From Klebsiella terrigena (GTDB lineage: Bacteria; Pseudomonadota; Gammaproteobacteria; Enterobacterales; Enterobacteriaceae), in the NCBI RefSeq assembly GCF_006539725.1, contig NZ_BJNO01000020.1, forward strand, positions 1 to 64,000: a DNA stretch of 64,000 nucleotides, written 5' to 3'. Under the pieces are notes generated by a model. That model saw nothing but the letters and a program-made list of their open reading frames with translations, was not told the origin of the DNA and did no database searches. The translations under genes were made by a program, and so were the position numbers. This document shows positions 10,151-21,362 of this stretch, one piece after another; positions within the stretch are counted from its first letter, which is position 1; every line of letters starts with the position of its first letter.

Positions 10151-13100
10151 GAAGCGATCTCCTGAACTTCGCCGGCAAAGAGGGCGTCCAGGCCGTCGAT
10201 CAGCGGCCGCTCAGGGCGCGTGGTAAATATCCCCTGCCCTCCGTCCTGTCCGTCCATTCCGCGTAAAAAGAGATAAATAACGCCACCAAAATGGCGCTCA
10301 TAGTCATAGTCAGCAACGCGATGGCGTAAATAGCGGTGCAGCGCCAGGCTGTAGAGCTGGTACTGTAAATCATAGCGGTGCGTGCACATCGCCTGCGCCA
10401 TTGCCTGCCGGGTGTAGGCTTCGCGATCGTCCCCCAGCCAGTTGGATTTGTAATCCAGCAGGTAGTAGCGGCCGTTATGCCGAAACACGAGGTCAATAAA
10501 CCCTTTCAGCATTCCGCGAACCTGACGGAAATCAAGCCCCGGGCACTGGGCCGAAAGCGGGTCGTAGCGGCGAACCAGCGCATCCAGGCGCTGCGCGTCC
10601 AGCGGGGCTTCAATGGGTAAATAAAACGCCATCTCAACCTGCTTATCCGCCGCAGTGAGCTGATTCAGCGCGATATCGGCGCCCGGTAGCGGCGTGCGCA
10701 GCACATCATCCAGCCACTGAGTCAGCACCGGCGTCCACTGTTCAGCAAATCCGCCGGAGCGCAGCTTTTCCGCCATCCAGTCGGCGGGGACCGGCTGGGT
10801 AAAGTCGAGATCTTCAAACAGGCCGTGCAAAAATGTCCCCGGCGACGCCCCGCGCGGGAACTGATGCGGGGTGAGCTGCGGCTCTTCCGCCACCTCCCCC
10901 ACCCCGGCGGCGTCAACGTCAAGACGGGGCAGTAAATCCTGCGCCGGGCTGTGGCCATGCTGCTGTAGCCCGGAGTAGCTGGTAACCCGCCAGTCATCGA
11001 CGATCGAACGTCCCAGCATCCGCGCCGACAGCGGCGGCAGCGCCTCCTGCGGCGCCTGCCAGGGATGCCGATCGGCAACGCCGGGGGTTTGCAGCGCAAT
11101 ATCCGCGCAGCAGAACGCCTGCAGGCGGGCCGTCAGCCCCGCAGCGTCCATCGCTTCGCCTCCCTGCAGAAGGCGCCCCAGGGCGCTGTGGTGAAAATCG
11201 CTGTCGCCCGGCTTGTCGCTGCGCCGGGTGCTGAGCGGCGCCACGCCGAGGCTGCAGTGCCAGACCGCTCGCGTCAGGGCCACGTACAGCAGGCGTAAAT
11301 CTTCCGCCAGACGCTCCGCCTCCGCCAGCTCGAGGCTCCCCTCATTCTGCTCAAGGTCGAGCACCGCCGCAAAGGAGTCGCGATCGTGATAAAACGCCTG
11401 ATCCTGCTTGCGGAAGCGGGCGATAAACGGCAGCCACACCAGCGGGTATTCCAGCCCTTTCGATTTATGTACGGTGACGATCTGCACCAGATGCTTATCG
11501 CTTTCCAGGCGCATCTGCTGGCTGGAGGCGTTGCTGTCCGGCTCGGCGATGCGCTGCGTCAGCCAACGCACTAACGCATGCTCGCTCTCCAGCTGGTTGG
11601 CCGCTTCCTGCAGCAGTTCGCTGATATGCAGGATATCGGTTAAGCGCCGCTCGCCGCCGCTCGTCACCAGCAGGTTTTCGGCAATATGTCGGGCGGTCAT
11701 CAGCGCTCTTAGCATCGGCATCACCCCGCGCTGACGCCAGATGAGGCGGTAGTCGCTAAACTCTTCCACCAGCGCATCCCACGCGCGCTCATCCTTGTTG
11801 AGGTTTTCAATATCGCGGGCATTCAGGCCGAAAATCGAGGTCGCCAGCGCGCTGCGCAGCGTGTTTTCGCGTTCGGGCGCCAGCGCCGCCTGGAGTACCC
11901 ACAGCAGCTCCTGCGCTTCCGGCGTTTCAAATACGCTATCGCGGTTGGAGAGATAGACCGACGGAATGGCCAGGGCCTGCAGCGCATCGCGGATCAGCGA
12001 CGCCTCCTGGCGGTTACGCACCAGCACCGTGATATCGGAAGCCTGTACCGGCCGGGCGCAATCGTCGCGCCACAGCAGCGCCCGCCCCTGCTGGCCGGCG
12101 CTAAGCCAGTCGCGGATCTGCGAAGCGCAGAGCTGGGCCATAAAGGTTTGATAATCCCCCGCGCCCACCGCTTCCCCCGGCATCAGCCAGATGTTCATTG
12201 CCGGAACCGCATCGTCGTCAACGGTGAAGCGCAGATGCTGGTTTTTCGGCGCCGACTTTACCGGCAGGAACGGGATTTCGCGGAACATAAACGGATTATC
12301 GCTGAGGCTGAACAGGCGATTGACGCTCTCCACCATTCCCGGAGCGGAGCGCCAGTTGGTATCCAGCGTGTAGTGCGCGGCGACGTCGCCGCGCGCCTTC
12401 ATATAGGTAAAGATATCCGCGCCGCGAAAGGCGTAAATAGCCTGTTTGGGATCGCCGATCAGCAGCAGCGCCGTCTCCGGCTGCCGCCGCCAGATGCGGC
12501 GAAAAATACGGTACTGCTGAGGGTCGGTATCCTGGAACTCATCGATCATCGCTACCGGAAAACGCTGCCGGATAGCGCTGGCCAGCGCTTCGCCGCTTTC
12601 GCTACGCAGCGCATCGTCGAGGCGGCTGAGCATGTCATCAAAACCGAGCTCTCCGCGGCGACGCTTTTCGCGCGCCACCGCTTCGCGGATCTCCACCATT
12701 GCCCGGGCGATCAGCAGATCGGTCAGGGTCAGCGGCGCGGAGAGCAGCGCCTCAATCGCGCTAAACAGCGGGTGAACCGGCGGTTCGCCATCCGCTTTGG
12801 TGCGTTCATAGAGGAACGGCTGGGAGAATTTCTCCAGCGCCTCCGGCAGCCGGTAGCTCAGGGTCTCTTCCTGCGCCCAGAGGCTGACTTTCTCGATCCA
12901 CTTCCCCTGGTTACCGCGGTTGAATTTACGCCGGTCGAGGCCGGAGTTTTCCAGCACGCTTTCAATCTCGCCCACCTGCTCGCGCCACTGCTGCTTCACC
13001 GCGTCAATGCGCTCGATGATTTGCTGATGGCGTTCGGCCAGCGTCTCCTCCTGTGCAGGCGGAGATTTAAGCTGCGGGGCTTCGCCCTGCAGCCAGCGGT

Positions 13101-13692
13101 CGAGGGATTTCAGCAGATCGCGCGGGCCTTTCCAGGCTTCGTGGATAACCGCGGCTATTTCGCGCGGGAGCGGGTAGCAGTGGCGGCGCCAGAAATCGGC
13201 GCAGGCCTGATAGCGGAGCCGGGATTCGTCCTCGATCAGCTGCTGTTCGAAGAGCATGCCGGACTCAAACGCGTTGAGGCTGAGCATGCGCTGGCAGAAG
13301 CCGTGGATGGTGAACACCGCCGCTTCGTCCATCTGCCGCTCCGCCAGCATCAGCGTTTGTGCGGCCTGGTTTTTATCCGGGATTTCCGCCAGCAGCGCGG
13401 CGTAGAGAGGGTCGGAAGCCGTTTCGCGCAGGCAGGCGATGCGCAGCCCGTGGATGTTGCTGCGGATACGGCCGCGCAGCTCCTCGGTCGCCGCCTCGGT
13501 GAAGGTCACCACCAGCAGCTCCTCCACGCTTACCGGCCGGGGAAAGGCGGATTCTCCGCCCAGCCCCAGCAGCAGCCGGAGGTACAGCGCCGCGATGGTA
13601 AAGGTTTTTCCGGTGCCCGCAGAGGCTTCTATCAGGCGCTCGCCCGTCAGGGGCAAGCGCAGGGGGTCAAGAGGCTCGGCGGTTTCGGTCAT
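10147..13692 (-). CDS. recB: Exodeoxyribonuclease V beta chain, RecB
   Basis: 3'-to-5' SF1A helicase and the sole nuclease of RecBCD; also loads RecA after Chi. The 1181-residue product (1180 in E. coli) has Walker [12 protein letters not shown] at residues 22-32, the helicase box [14 protein letters not shown], the motif [26 protein letters not shown], and a C-terminal nuclease domain with the catalytic triplet DYKSNWLG. It overlaps both ptrA (start/stop overlap 13689-13692) and recD, so all three are translationally coupled. No truncation or frameshift seen. Confidence 0.98.
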   Translation of the reverse strand: MTETAEPLDPLRLPLTGERLIEASAGTGKTFTIAALYLRLLLGLGGESAFPRPVSVEELLVVTFTEAATEELRGRIRSNIHGLRIACLRETASDPLYAALLAEIPDKNQAAQTLMLAERQMDEAAVFTIHGFCQRMLSLNAFESGMLFEQQLIEDESRLRYQACADFWRRHCYPLPREIAAVIHEAWKGPRDLLKSLDRWLQGEAPQLKSPPAQEETLAERHQQIIERIDAVKQQWREQVGEIESVLENSGLDRRKFNRGNQGKWIEKVSLWAQEETLSYRLPEALEKFSQPFLYERTKADGEPPVHPLFSAIEALLSAPLTLTDLLIARAMVEIREAVAREKRRRGELGFDDMLSRLDDALRSESGEALASAIRQRFPVAMIDEFQDTDPQQYRIFRRIWRRQPETALLLIGDPKQAIYAFRGADIFTYMKARGDVAAHYTLDTNWRSAPGMVESVNRLFSLSDNPFMFREIPFLPVKSAPKNQHLRFTVDDDAVPAMNIWLMPGEAVGAGDYQTFMAQLCASQIRDWLSAGQQGRALLWRDDCARPVQASDITVLVRNRQEASLIRDALQALAIPSVYLSNRDSVFETPEAQELLWVLQAALAPERENTLRSALATSIFGLNARDIENLNKDERAWDALVEEFSDYRLIWRQRGVMPMLRALMTARHIAENLLVTSGGERRLTDILHISELLQEAANQLESEHALVRWLTQRIAEPDSNASSQQMRLESDKHLVQIVTVHKSKGLEYPLVWLPFIARFRKQDQAFYHDRDSFAAVLDLEQNEGSLELAEAERLAEDLRLLYVALTRAVWHCSLGVAPLSTRRSDKPGDSDFHHSALGRLLQGGEAMDAAGLTARLQAFCCADIALQTPGVADRHPWQAPQEALPPLSARMLGRSIVDDWRVTSYSGLQQHGHSPAQDLLPRLDVDAAGVGEVAEEPQLTPHQFPRGASPGTFLHGLFEDLDFTQPVPADWMAEKLRSGGFAEQWTPVLTQWLDDVLRTPLPGADIALNQLTAADKQVEMAFYLPIEAPLDAQRLDALVRRYDPLSAQCPGLDFRQVRGMLKGFIDLVFRHNGRYYLLDYKSNWLGDDREAYTRQAMAQAMCTHRYDLQYQLYSLALHRYLRHRVADYDYERHFGGVIYLFLRGMDGQDGGQGIFTTRPERPLIDGLDALFAGEVQEIAS

Positions 13693-16574
13693 TCATTCTC
13701 TCGCATCAGGGGTAAGGATTTCTGCAATGCGCTGACGTTTTCCCAGACTTTGCCGCCCTGCGGCAGGGCGTAATCGGTTTTACCATTCTGGCTACCGGAT
13801 ACCTGGGATAATATCGCCATGCCCTGCGGATCCACCACCGTCTGATGGAAGAAGTCGGCAAGCTTTTGCGGCGTCAGCAGTTTAATCTGAGCCACTACTT
13901 TATCACGTGAATCGAAGCGCATATTACCGCGATCGAAATCTTTGCTCAGCTGCGAGGCTTCACCGCCTAGCGTTTGCGGCGCCTGCATCATCTGGGCGAT
14001 CGTCGCCTGCTGAATTTGCGCAAACTCTTCCGGGGTCATCGCCCTCAGCTTTGCTTCCGCCGTCGGGAAGAAGGCCTGGAAGCGCTGCCACAGGAAGGCG
14101 GGCTGCTTATCGCTGCTTTGCAGCAGGAAGCCGACGCCCCACTGGCGGCCGACGTTCATCGAAAACGCGAACACCGCATAGCCCAGCTGTTCTTCAGTAC
14201 GCAGCTGGTTATAGAACCACGGCTGGATAATTTGCCCGAGCAGAGAGCTGGCGGCGGAGCTGCTGTACTCATCGATATTGGGCGGCGCAAAGACCGCGGC
14301 CAGCGCCGAGTCGGTGCTGCTGCCGGTTTTCTCAAAAATGGCCAGCTGCTTGCTGTTCACCAGCACGTCTTTATTGCGGCACCATTCGTTGCCGTCTGAA
14401 CCCAGCTGTTGCTGGATCTGGCGAGCCATATCGGTGGATTGCCCGGTGGTCAGGTTACCAATCACCAGCAGCTCCGGACGCCCTTTCGCTTTCAGGTTGT
14501 CACGGTAGGCCAGAACCTCTTTGAGGGTGATCGACGGCAGCAGCGCCCGGCGCTCTTCACGCTGGAAGTAAGGCACCTGCGATACCATCTGGGCCGGCAT
14601 AATCGCCTGATCGTACGCTTTGCCTTTATCCGCCGAGTCCATCATCTGCGCGTACCAGGATTTCGCCTGTTCCAGCTGCTCTTCGGTCGGGGCGTAGCTG
14701 AAATAGCCGTCCAGCAGCGCGGTGAACAGCTGCGGCAGCCGCTGGGTGTAGCCGTTGGCGTTGACCATCAGTCCGTTGTTGGCGCCGGTAGAGAAAGTGA
14801 TGCCTCCCACCGCGGCCTGGTTGCTGAGCTGGTCGAGGGCAATCCCCGCCAGGTAGTCATTCAGCGCAAACATCACCTGGCTGCGGGCGCTGTCCATGGC
14901 CTGCGGATTACGCAGCACCAGCGACACGTCGGCCTTAGGCTCGCTGGCGAAGTACTGGCTCGGGGCGTAGACCACCCGCAGGGTCGGCTCATCGACGATC
15001 AGCTGCGGATGCGGATAGGCTTTATCGCTTTTGATCAGCGTAAAATCGTCAGGAATATAGGGGTTCAGCGTCGGCAGCTTAAGGTCAATCGCGCTGGCTT
15101 TCTGCTGCCAGTCGGCAAAGGTCTGCGGGCTGATTTTATCGACCTGATACGGCGCATTGACGAAATAGGCCGTTTTGTTATGCGGCTCCTGCGGGCTGAT
15201 ATACCACACGCGCGCGTTTTGCGGGGTCATCATCGCCAGGCGGTCTTTAATCGCCTGCGGATCGTAGCGATCGGCAATATTCACCACGTCGAGAGTATGC
15301 TCAACCGGCACGCGGATCATGGTGTCCGCCAGCCATTCAACGTAGTCCATATCGCGGTTGATTGAGGGATAGCGGAAGTCGAGTGCCAGGACATGCGCCA
15401 GCTCGTCGAAATAGCGCTTATCGATGCCCTGGGTGCGCAGCAGGTTGAGGTAGCTGAAAATGGCTGCCGCAACCTCGTCGCGATGCGCCAGGCCCTTATC
15501 GGTCAGGGTTGCGGAAATGGCCAGCACCCCGCTGTTGCCGTTCACCACCGGATCGGAGTCCGCGCGGATACCTTCCACCAGGCCCTGCTTCTGCAGCCAG
15601 TCAGATAATGTCCCCGGACTGCGGTTGCCGATCATATAGGTCACCAGCTCGTCGGTCTTGCTGCGGAACTGCTCGCTGTTGTTATCGATGCGGAATTCAA
15701 CGCGCAGCACCTTGCGAGGCATCGCCGGCACGTAGTGGATGATGATGCCCTTTTGCGCATCGGTCACCACCGGAACGGTAATCACCGGCCGGTCGATATT
15801 ATGATTCGGCACCCGGCCGTAGGTTTTGGCGGCAATGCTCGCCAGCTCCGGCAGCGGCTTATTGCTGTAAATGACCGCCTTCATCAGGTTAGCGGAGTAC
15901 CAGCTGTCGCGGAAGGTATGCAGCGCATCAAGCACCGGTTTTCCCGGCTTGTCGCTCAGCGTTTCAAGGTTACCGCCGGAAAAGTGCGCCGCCGGGTGCG
16001 CCGGGTTTATGGTTTCGGCGCTCACCTGAGCCATGCGCATCCCGTCACGGGTCCGCGCCATGGTCAGCTCGGCGTTGACCGCATTACGCTCACGGTCGGC
16101 ATATTTTTTATCCAGTAGCGGAGAGGCAATGGCATCCGCGAGGCGATCGACCGCTCCGTCCAGCGCGTCGTTCTCGACTTCGAGATAGAAGGCGGTGCGA
16201 TACGGCGCGGTGCTGGCGTTGTGGCTGCCGCCGTGCATTTTCAGGAACTCTGCGAGGCTATCTGGCTGCGGATAGTTCTTCGAGCCCATTAACGTCATGT
16301 GCTCGAGGAAGTGCGCCAGGCCCTGATGCTCTTCCGGGTCCTGCAGCGACCCCACCGGCACTACCAGCGCCGAGAGTGATTTTACCGCCTGCGGATCGGA
16401 GACCAGCAGAACGATCATGCCGTTATCGAGATGAATAGCCTGATACTGACGCGGATCTTTTTCGCTTTTGCGGATGGTTTCCTGAACGGGCTGCCATCCG
16501 GTATCTGCCTGACTTAACGGTGCCCAAAGGGCAGCCAGCACTACAATAACCTTGAACCATAAACTACGGGGCAT
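13689..16574 (-). CDS. ptrA: Pitrilysin (protease III), periplasmic zinc metalloprotease
   Basis: M16-family inverzincin that degrades small peptides in the periplasm. The 961-residue product (962 in E. coli) begins with a signal peptide (MPRSLWFKVIVVLAALWAPLSQA, cleaved after about residue 23) and has the inverted zinc motif HFLEH with H88, E91 and H92, the numbering known for E. coli. The later M16 C-terminal domains are intact. It lies between recC and recB, a conserved but functionally unexplained position, and overlaps recB by 4 bp. Confidence 0.97.
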   Translation of the reverse strand: MPRSLWFKVIVVLAALWAPLSQADTGWQPVQETIRKSEKDPRQYQAIHLDNGMIVLLVSDPQAVKSLSALVVPVGSLQDPEEHQGLAHFLEHMTLMGSKNYPQPDSLAEFLKMHGGSHNASTAPYRTAFYLEVENDALDGAVDRLADAIASPLLDKKYADRERNAVNAELTMARTRDGMRMAQVSAETINPAHPAAHFSGGNLETLSDKPGKPVLDALHTFRDSWYSANLMKAVIYSNKPLPELASIAAKTYGRVPNHNIDRPVITVPVVTDAQKGIIIHYVPAMPRKVLRVEFRIDNNSEQFRSKTDELVTYMIGNRSPGTLSDWLQKQGLVEGIRADSDPVVNGNSGVLAISATLTDKGLAHRDEVAAAIFSYLNLLRTQGIDKRYFDELAHVLALDFRYPSINRDMDYVEWLADTMIRVPVEHTLDVVNIADRYDPQAIKDRLAMMTPQNARVWYISPQEPHNKTAYFVNAPYQVDKISPQTFADWQQKASAIDLKLPTLNPYIPDDFTLIKSDKAYPHPQLIVDEPTLRVVYAPSQYFASEPKADVSLVLRNPQAMDSARSQVMFALNDYLAGIALDQLSNQAAVGGITFSTGANNGLMVNANGYTQRLPQLFTALLDGYFSYAPTEEQLEQAKSWYAQMMDSADKGKAYDQAIMPAQMVSQVPYFQREERRALLPSITLKEVLAYRDNLKAKGRPELLVIGNLTTGQSTDMARQIQQQLGSDGNEWCRNKDVLVNSKQLAIFEKTGSSTDSALAAVFAPPNIDEYSSSAASSLLGQIIQPWFYNQLRTEEQLGYAVFAFSMNVGRQWGVGFLLQSSDKQPAFLWQRFQAFFPTAEAKLRAMTPEEFAQIQQATIAQMMQAPQTLGGEASQLSKDFDRGNMRFDSRDKVVAQIKLLTPQKLADFFHQTVVDPQGMAILSQVSGSQNGKTDYALPQGGKVWENVSALQKSLPLMRENE

Positions 16575-16702
16575 TCACGGACCTCATCATTAACAAACTT
16601 TTCGCTGTGCAGAGCCAGCGTTGATAAAAACATCAGTCCGTGATTGGTTGCGCATGATAATTGAAGAGCCGTCACCTGCGCAATTTTTATACTATTACAA
16701 TT

Positions 16703-19700
16703 TTATTCGGACTGATGGAAACGAAATACCGGCAACAGATAACGCTGCGCCTGAGCAATGATTTCGTCATAGTAAGCAGGCTCAAGGGTGCGCCACAGGC
16801 GCTGGTACCAGACATCGCTACCCTCACCGCTAATCACCATATTGCCTTCATACGCCTGTACAAACTTGCTGCGCGCTTTTTGTTGCGTCTCGTCGTCCAT
16901 TAACATGACATCCTTTTCAGCGTCATAACAGGCTTTTAGCCATGCCCCCGCGCTTTCAGGTAGCAGCAGCAGCGGTTTTGACATGCCCTGCAGATAGCCG
17001 TCAACCAGCTCATCAAGATAGGCCTTCGCCTGCTCCTGCGCCAGCGGCGGGAAACGCCATTCGCCTTCCTTGCGCACCAGCAGACGGCTGGTGCCGGTTC
17101 CGCCGCTAGCACAGTAGACAAGGTGCTCCAGCCAAAGTTGCATTCCCTGCGCCACGCTGAGCAGCGAAGGCCGCCAGCGCAGCAGGCCGTCAGATTGTAC
17201 CTGCTGCAGCCATCCGGTAATGTTGACGCCGTTACATTGCAGATCGATTTCCATGCTTTGTCCCGGCTGGCGGCTGGCGATCACCCGTTCCGCGAGGTTC
17301 TGCATCTCCTGGCGCTGAGTCTCCCAGGCCAGTTCGCCGAAGGCGCCGTAGGGCAGCTCGCCCGCCGCGCGGAAGCGGCGGTACATCACCGAGGCATCCT
17401 GCTGTTCAATGAGCGTATTCAGCAGCTGCTGGTTGAGCTGGTAGCGGCTCAGCCCTTCGAGGGTGAACGGCTCATCGTCCGGGATCTCGCTCTCCTCGGC
17501 GCGGAAGTTGACCCGCAGCCGCTGCTGGAAAAAGGCGCGAACCGGATGCTGCCAGAAGCGCAGCAGCTGCTCAAACGGCAGGCTTTCGATTTCCGCCGCC
17601 GGCAGCGGCTGGATAAAGTCGCCGTGCGCCTCCCCCTGCTGGCTGGCGGCGGCCAGCCATTCCCGAGCGTAGCTTTGATCTTCATCGTCGCGGAAGTTGG
17701 CCGTATCGAAGGGCATGCGGCTATGCAGATGGGTAATATGCGCTTTGACCCGCCGCTCGCTGGCGTCGCAGTCCTGCTCCTCATCGCCCGCCAGGCAGTG
17801 GCTCTGGCCGATATAATCCGCCAGCTCCTGTACCAGCACCGACGGGTAGCGTTCGCTGTTGTCCTGGATTGAACGGCCGATATAGCTGATATAGAGCTTC
17901 TGCTCGGCCGACATCAGCGCCTCCAGGAACAGATAGCGGTCATCATCGCGACGGCTGCGGTCGCCGCGCTGCGGCTTCTGGCTCATTAAGTCAAAGCCTA
18001 GCGGCGCCAGGGCGCGGGGGTAAACGCCGTCATTCATCCCCAGCAGACAGACGACTTTGAATGGAATAGAGCGCATTGGCATCAGGGTACAGATGTTGAC
18101 CGGCCCGGCGAGGAAACGCTGGCTGATGCGCTGCTGATCGAGGCGCTGCGCCAGCTCATCGCGCAGTAAAGAGAGCGGCACCGACTGCGCATACTGCGCC
18201 TGGACCCCTTCGCCGATCGCCGCCTGCCACTGCTGTTCAATCAGCGCCAGCGCGGCTTCCGTTTCGCTGTCGGGCAGGAAGAAGTCGTCGAGCAGATCGC
18301 GACAAACCGGCAGCCACTCCGCCAGCGGGCGCTCCTGCGCCAGGCCGCGCCGCCAGAGGTTGAGCTGCATCAGCAGCGACGCCAGGTTACCCACCAGTTC
18401 GGCAATCAGCCCGCTGGACTCATCGTACGGCAGCACCGACTGCCATTCGCCCTGGCTGCTGTCCATCGCGTAGCCGAGCAGCATCCGCGTCAGGCCAAAG
18501 CGCCAGGTGTGCTGCCCGGTGGCGGGGAGATCCAGCTCGCGCACGTTATCGTCATCCATGCCCCAGCGCACGCCGGATTCGTTGACCCACTGGCGCAGGT
18601 AGCGCAGCCCTTCTTCATCGATGTTAAATCGTGCCGCCAGCACCGGAACATCCAGCAGAGCCAGCACGTCTTCGCTGGCAAAGCGGCTGTCGGGCAGGGA
18701 GAGGAGCGTAATAAACGCCTGCAGCGCCGGGTGCGATTCACGCGCGCGGCGGTCCGAGATGGCCCACGGCAGCCAGCGCTCGCCGCTGGCGGCACCAAAC
18801 ACCGCCTGTATGTAGGGGCTGTAGCTGTCGATATCCGCCACCATCACGATAATGTCGCGCGGCGTGAGGTCGGGGTTCTCCTCCAGCATCGCCAGCAGCC
18901 GGTCGTGCAGCACTTCCACCTCGCGCTGCGGGCTATGGCAAACGTGAATGCTGAGGCTGCGGTCGTTCGGGGCCAGCAGGCGCTTGCTGCGGCTATGGGC
19001 AAACTCTTGCGCCGTACGCCCGGCCACCGCCGCGTTGCGCAGCTCGAGAATGTCAGACTGCAGGTTATGCAGCAGGTTATCCGGGGCGATATCCACGAAT
19101 GCGTCCAGCTCTTCGTAACGCTCCAGCCCGGCCAGCAGATAGATGTAGTCCCGTCCCAGCTTGCCCCAGGAGGCCAGCAGCGGATTGCCGACATCCTGCT
19201 CGCCGTCGTTGTTAAACAGGCCGGGAGCCTGCTCTGTATCGCGAAATAGCGGCAGCTCTCGCGGCTCGCGATGGTGACGGCGCTGGCGCGACATCAGCTT
19301 AGCCAGAAAAGCAGGATCTTTAATATCCCCCCAGTAGTAGCGGCACGGGTTGGTGAACAGGACATAAACATCAACGTGTTTGCCGAGCGCCTGCAGCGCC
19401 TGCAGGTAGACCGGCGGCAGCGCCGAGATGCCGCATATAAAGACCCGCGACGGCAGCCCGGCCGGCGGCTCATCCGCGGTCTCAAGCGCGCTGATAAAAC
19501 GCTGGTACAGGTTGGCGCGGTGCCACAGCGGCTGCCCCAGCTCGGCGGTGTGCTCGACTAACGCTTTCCACAGCGGCGCCTGCCACTGCTGGGCCTCTCC
19601 GAGGCCGTCAACGCGCTCGTCGGCTTCCCAGCGCATCAGCCATTCCGGACGATAGACCAGATACTGGTCGTAGAGATCCGCCACTCTGGCTGCCAGCTGA

Positions 19701-20074
19701 AATAGCTTACGCTTGTCGCTGTCGTCGCTGAGGTAGTGGCGTAGCAGGGCGAAGGCTTCGTCATCCAGGCGCTGCGGCAGCAGGGTCATCAGCTTCCAGC
19801 TCATGCTCTGTTTGCTAAACGCGCTTTCACCGGGGATATCGGAGAGCACGCGCACAAACATATCCCAGATAAAGCTCGCCGGGAGCGGAAAGTCGATATT
19901 GGCGGCAATGCCGAAGCGTTTTGCCAGCGTCATCTGCAGCCATTGCGCCATGCCGGTACTTTGCACCAGCACCATCTCCGGCTTGAAAGGGTCGTCCAGC
20001 CGCTGGCGCTCGACGATAAACTCCATCAGCGCTTCAAGTACGTCCAGACGGTTTGAGTGGTACACCCTTAACAT
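16703..20074 (-). CDS. recC: Exodeoxyribonuclease V gamma chain, RecC
   Basis: Scaffold subunit of RecBCD that splits the duplex and scans for Chi; an inactivated helicase/nuclease fold. The 1123-residue product (1122 in E. coli) starts MLRVYHSNRLDVLEALM and contains LVQSTGMAQWLQMTLA, MPMRSIPFKVVCLLGMNDG and PQRGDRSRRDDDRYLFLEALMSA, all typical of RecC. It follows ppdC after 12 bp, so it is probably transcribed with the ppd genes; a 128-bp spacer separates it from ptrA. Confidence 0.98.
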   Translation of the reverse strand: MLRVYHSNRLDVLEALMEFIVERQRLDDPFKPEMVLVQSTGMAQWLQMTLAKRFGIAANIDFPLPASFIWDMFVRVLSDIPGESAFSKQSMSWKLMTLLPQRLDDEAFALLRHYLSDDSDKRKLFQLAARVADLYDQYLVYRPEWLMRWEADERVDGLGEAQQWQAPLWKALVEHTAELGQPLWHRANLYQRFISALETADEPPAGLPSRVFICGISALPPVYLQALQALGKHVDVYVLFTNPCRYYWGDIKDPAFLAKLMSRQRRHHREPRELPLFRDTEQAPGLFNNDGEQDVGNPLLASWGKLGRDYIYLLAGLERYEELDAFVDIAPDNLLHNLQSDILELRNAAVAGRTAQEFAHSRSKRLLAPNDRSLSIHVCHSPQREVEVLHDRLLAMLEENPDLTPRDIIVMVADIDSYSPYIQAVFGAASGERWLPWAISDRRARESHPALQAFITLLSLPDSRFASEDVLALLDVPVLAARFNIDEEGLRYLRQWVNESGVRWGMDDDNVRELDLPATGQHTWRFGLTRMLLGYAMDSSQGEWQSVLPYDESSGLIAELVGNLASLLMQLNLWRRGLAQERPLAEWLPVCRDLLDDFFLPDSETEAALALIEQQWQAAIGEGVQAQYAQSVPLSLLRDELAQRLDQQRISQRFLAGPVNICTLMPMRSIPFKVVCLLGMNDGVYPRALAPLGFDLMSQKPQRGDRSRRDDDRYLFLEALMSAEQKLYISYIGRSIQDNSERYPSVLVQELADYIGQSHCLAGDEEQDCDASERRVKAHITHLHSRMPFDTANFRDDEDQSYAREWLAAASQQGEAHGDFIQPLPAAEIESLPFEQLLRFWQHPVRAFFQQRLRVNFRAEESEIPDDEPFTLEGLSRYQLNQQLLNTLIEQQDASVMYRRFRAAGELPYGAFGELAWETQRQEMQNLAERVIASRQPGQSMEIDLQCNGVNITGWLQQVQSDGLLRWRPSLLSVAQGMQLWLEHLVYCASGGTGTSRLLVRKEGEWRFPPLAQEQAKAYLDELVDGYLQGMSKPLLLLPESAGAWLKACYDAEKDVMLMDDETQQKARSKFVQAYEGNMVISGEGSDVWYQRLWRTLEPAYYDEIIAQAQRYLLPVFRFHQSE

Positions 20075-20086
20075 ATTCGCTCCTGA

Positions 20087-20410
20087 CTACTGGCTGACCG
20101 GGCAGTGCAGCCGGGTCATCTGTACCCGCTTTTCCAGCGGCATGGTGATCGTTACCGTGATGCTGACACATCTTGCTGTCGATGTCTGCAAGCGGGTGAC
20201 GCTCCCGCCGGCCGGGGATTCTGGCGGCTTGAGCTGACCATAGCGCCACGCATCTCGCCACAGCTGGCGATACTGGTTTAGCTGAATAAAGCCGCCGGCC
20301 AGCCCCCGCTGGTAACCGCTCAGGGCGGTGATAACCATCACCAGTAGCGCCGTTGCGAGGATCGTTTCCGGCAGGCTAAAGCCCCGCTGGCGGCTCAGGG
20401 TATCTGACAT
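20087..20410 (-). CDS. ppdC: Prepilin-type minor pseudopilin PpdC
   Basis: Small inner-membrane pilin-like protein, expected to act as a minor subunit (PilV/GspI-like) in a type IV pilus or type II secretion assembly. The 107 residues equal the E. coli length. The prepilin peptidase motif RG/FSLPETILA lies at residues 9-19 with Glu at +5, followed by a hydrophobic stretch to about residue 27. It overlaps ygdB by 16 bp and precedes recC by 12 bp. Confidence 0.93.
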   Translation of the reverse strand: MSDTLSRQRGFSLPETILATALLVMVITALSGYQRGLAGGFIQLNQYRQLWRDAWRYGQLKPPESPAGGSVTRLQTSTARCVSITVTITMPLEKRVQMTRLHCPVSQ

Positions 20411-20802
20411 AGGCTCGGCTCCTTCAGCGGGCAGAAATCGCTCCAGCCGTGGGGCGAGAAGCGCACGCTTCCCTGCTCAACCCGGCCAGAGTGCCACAGC
20501 AGCACGCGGCCGCTGGCGGCGATCAGCAGCGCTGACGCATCGCTAAATACCCGCAGACAGACGTGCCAGCCTTCGGCGCCCGACCGTCGACACGCCTGCG
20601 CCTCCTGCGCTGACCAGGTTAGCGTTTTCCCCCACTGCAGGGCCGAGTGCGCGCCAGCGGTCTCGCGCAGCGCCCGGGTTTCGCCGGCGGTTTGCGCCAG
20701 CAGCGAGCGCTGCTGCTGGTTGAGCCCCTGCAGCAGCAGGCTGCCGAGCGCCAACAGGAGCAGCACCATCAGCAGCGAAGAGAGCCCGCGCTGACGGTTC
20801 AC
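20395..20802 (-). CDS. ygdB: Minor pseudopilin-like protein YgdB (GspK/PilX-like role)
   Basis: A 135-residue membrane-anchored protein, same length as E. coli YgdB. The N-terminus MNRQRGLSSLLMVLLLLALGSLLLQG resembles a prepilin leader and transmembrane helix but lacks Glu at +5, the feature that marks the tip pseudopilin GspK/PilX in related systems; the role as tip protein is inferred from that. The conserved end GWSDFCPLKEPSLCQ is present. It overlaps ppdB by 4 bp and ppdC by 16 bp. Confidence 0.9.
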   Translation of the reverse strand: MNRQRGLSSLLMVLLLLALGSLLLQGLNQQQRSLLAQTAGETRALRETAGAHSALQWGKTLTWSAQEAQACRRSGAEGWHVCLRVFSDASALLIAASGRVLLWHSGRVEQGSVRFSPHGWSDFCPLKEPSLCQIP

Positions 20803-21362
20803 AGGTTATACCCCGTTACGCTGTATTCCGCCTGCGCCGTGATGCGGGGATCTACCGTAGAGCGCGCGGCCAGCACGATGCTAAGCTCCGGGGCGAAGCC
20901 GGTAATATCGAGGCGCTTAACCTGAAAACGGGTCACCTCGATGGCGCTGGGGTTGGTCATGTGCTCCCAGCCTTGCTCAGCGCAGCGGGTCGCGCCGCGC
21001 CGCGTTTCGAGCGCGCCATTGCGTAACCGAAATCCCGTGGCATCGGACATCGCCTCCGGCGAGGTATTCCAGACGCCGTCGCTCGCGCTGTCCCAGCGAA
21101 CAATAACGCAATCGCCGCTGCCGGCAATCTGCAGCGGCTGCCCAACGCAGCTGCCGCGACAGTAGCCGGCGCGCTGCAGGTGCTTCGCAACCGTGTACAG
21201 CCGCTGCCAGAGCTCGTTATCGAGGGAGTGCTGCTGTGTCTGCTTCAGCACCTGCCGCTGCAGAGCGGGCAGAAAGCGCGCGGTTCCGAGGAGCAAAACG
21301 GAGCCAATGGCCATCGCAATCAGCGTCTCCGGCAGCGAGAATCCTCGCGCGTCTAAAGACAT
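20799..21362 (-). CDS. ppdB: Prepilin-type minor pseudopilin PpdB
   Basis: PilW/GspJ-like minor pseudopilin. The start at 21362 (MSLDARGFSLPETLIAMAIG) gives 187 residues, the E. coli length, and puts the processing site G/FSLPE after six leader residues; an upstream ATG would add eight unneeded residues. Four cysteines in the body may form disulfides in the periplasm. It overlaps the ppdA end by 10 bp and ygdB by 4 bp, forming a coupled four-gene set ppdA-ppdB-ygdB-ppdC. Confidence 0.92.
   Translation of the reverse strand: MSLDARGFSLPETLIAMAIGSVLLLGTARFLPALQRQVLKQTQQHSLDNELWQRLYTVAKHLQRAGYCRGSCVGQPLQIAGSGDCVIVRWDSASDGVWNTSPEAMSDATGFRLRNGALETRRGATRCAEQGWEHMTNPSAIEVTRFQVKRLDITGFAPELSIVLAARSTVDPRITAQAEYSVTGYNL

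Noticed and set aside
12148-13773. 541-codon plus-strand frame opposite recB
   Set aside because: Shadow frame caused by high-GC codon use; composition rich in His/Arg/Gln/Ala and no family features.
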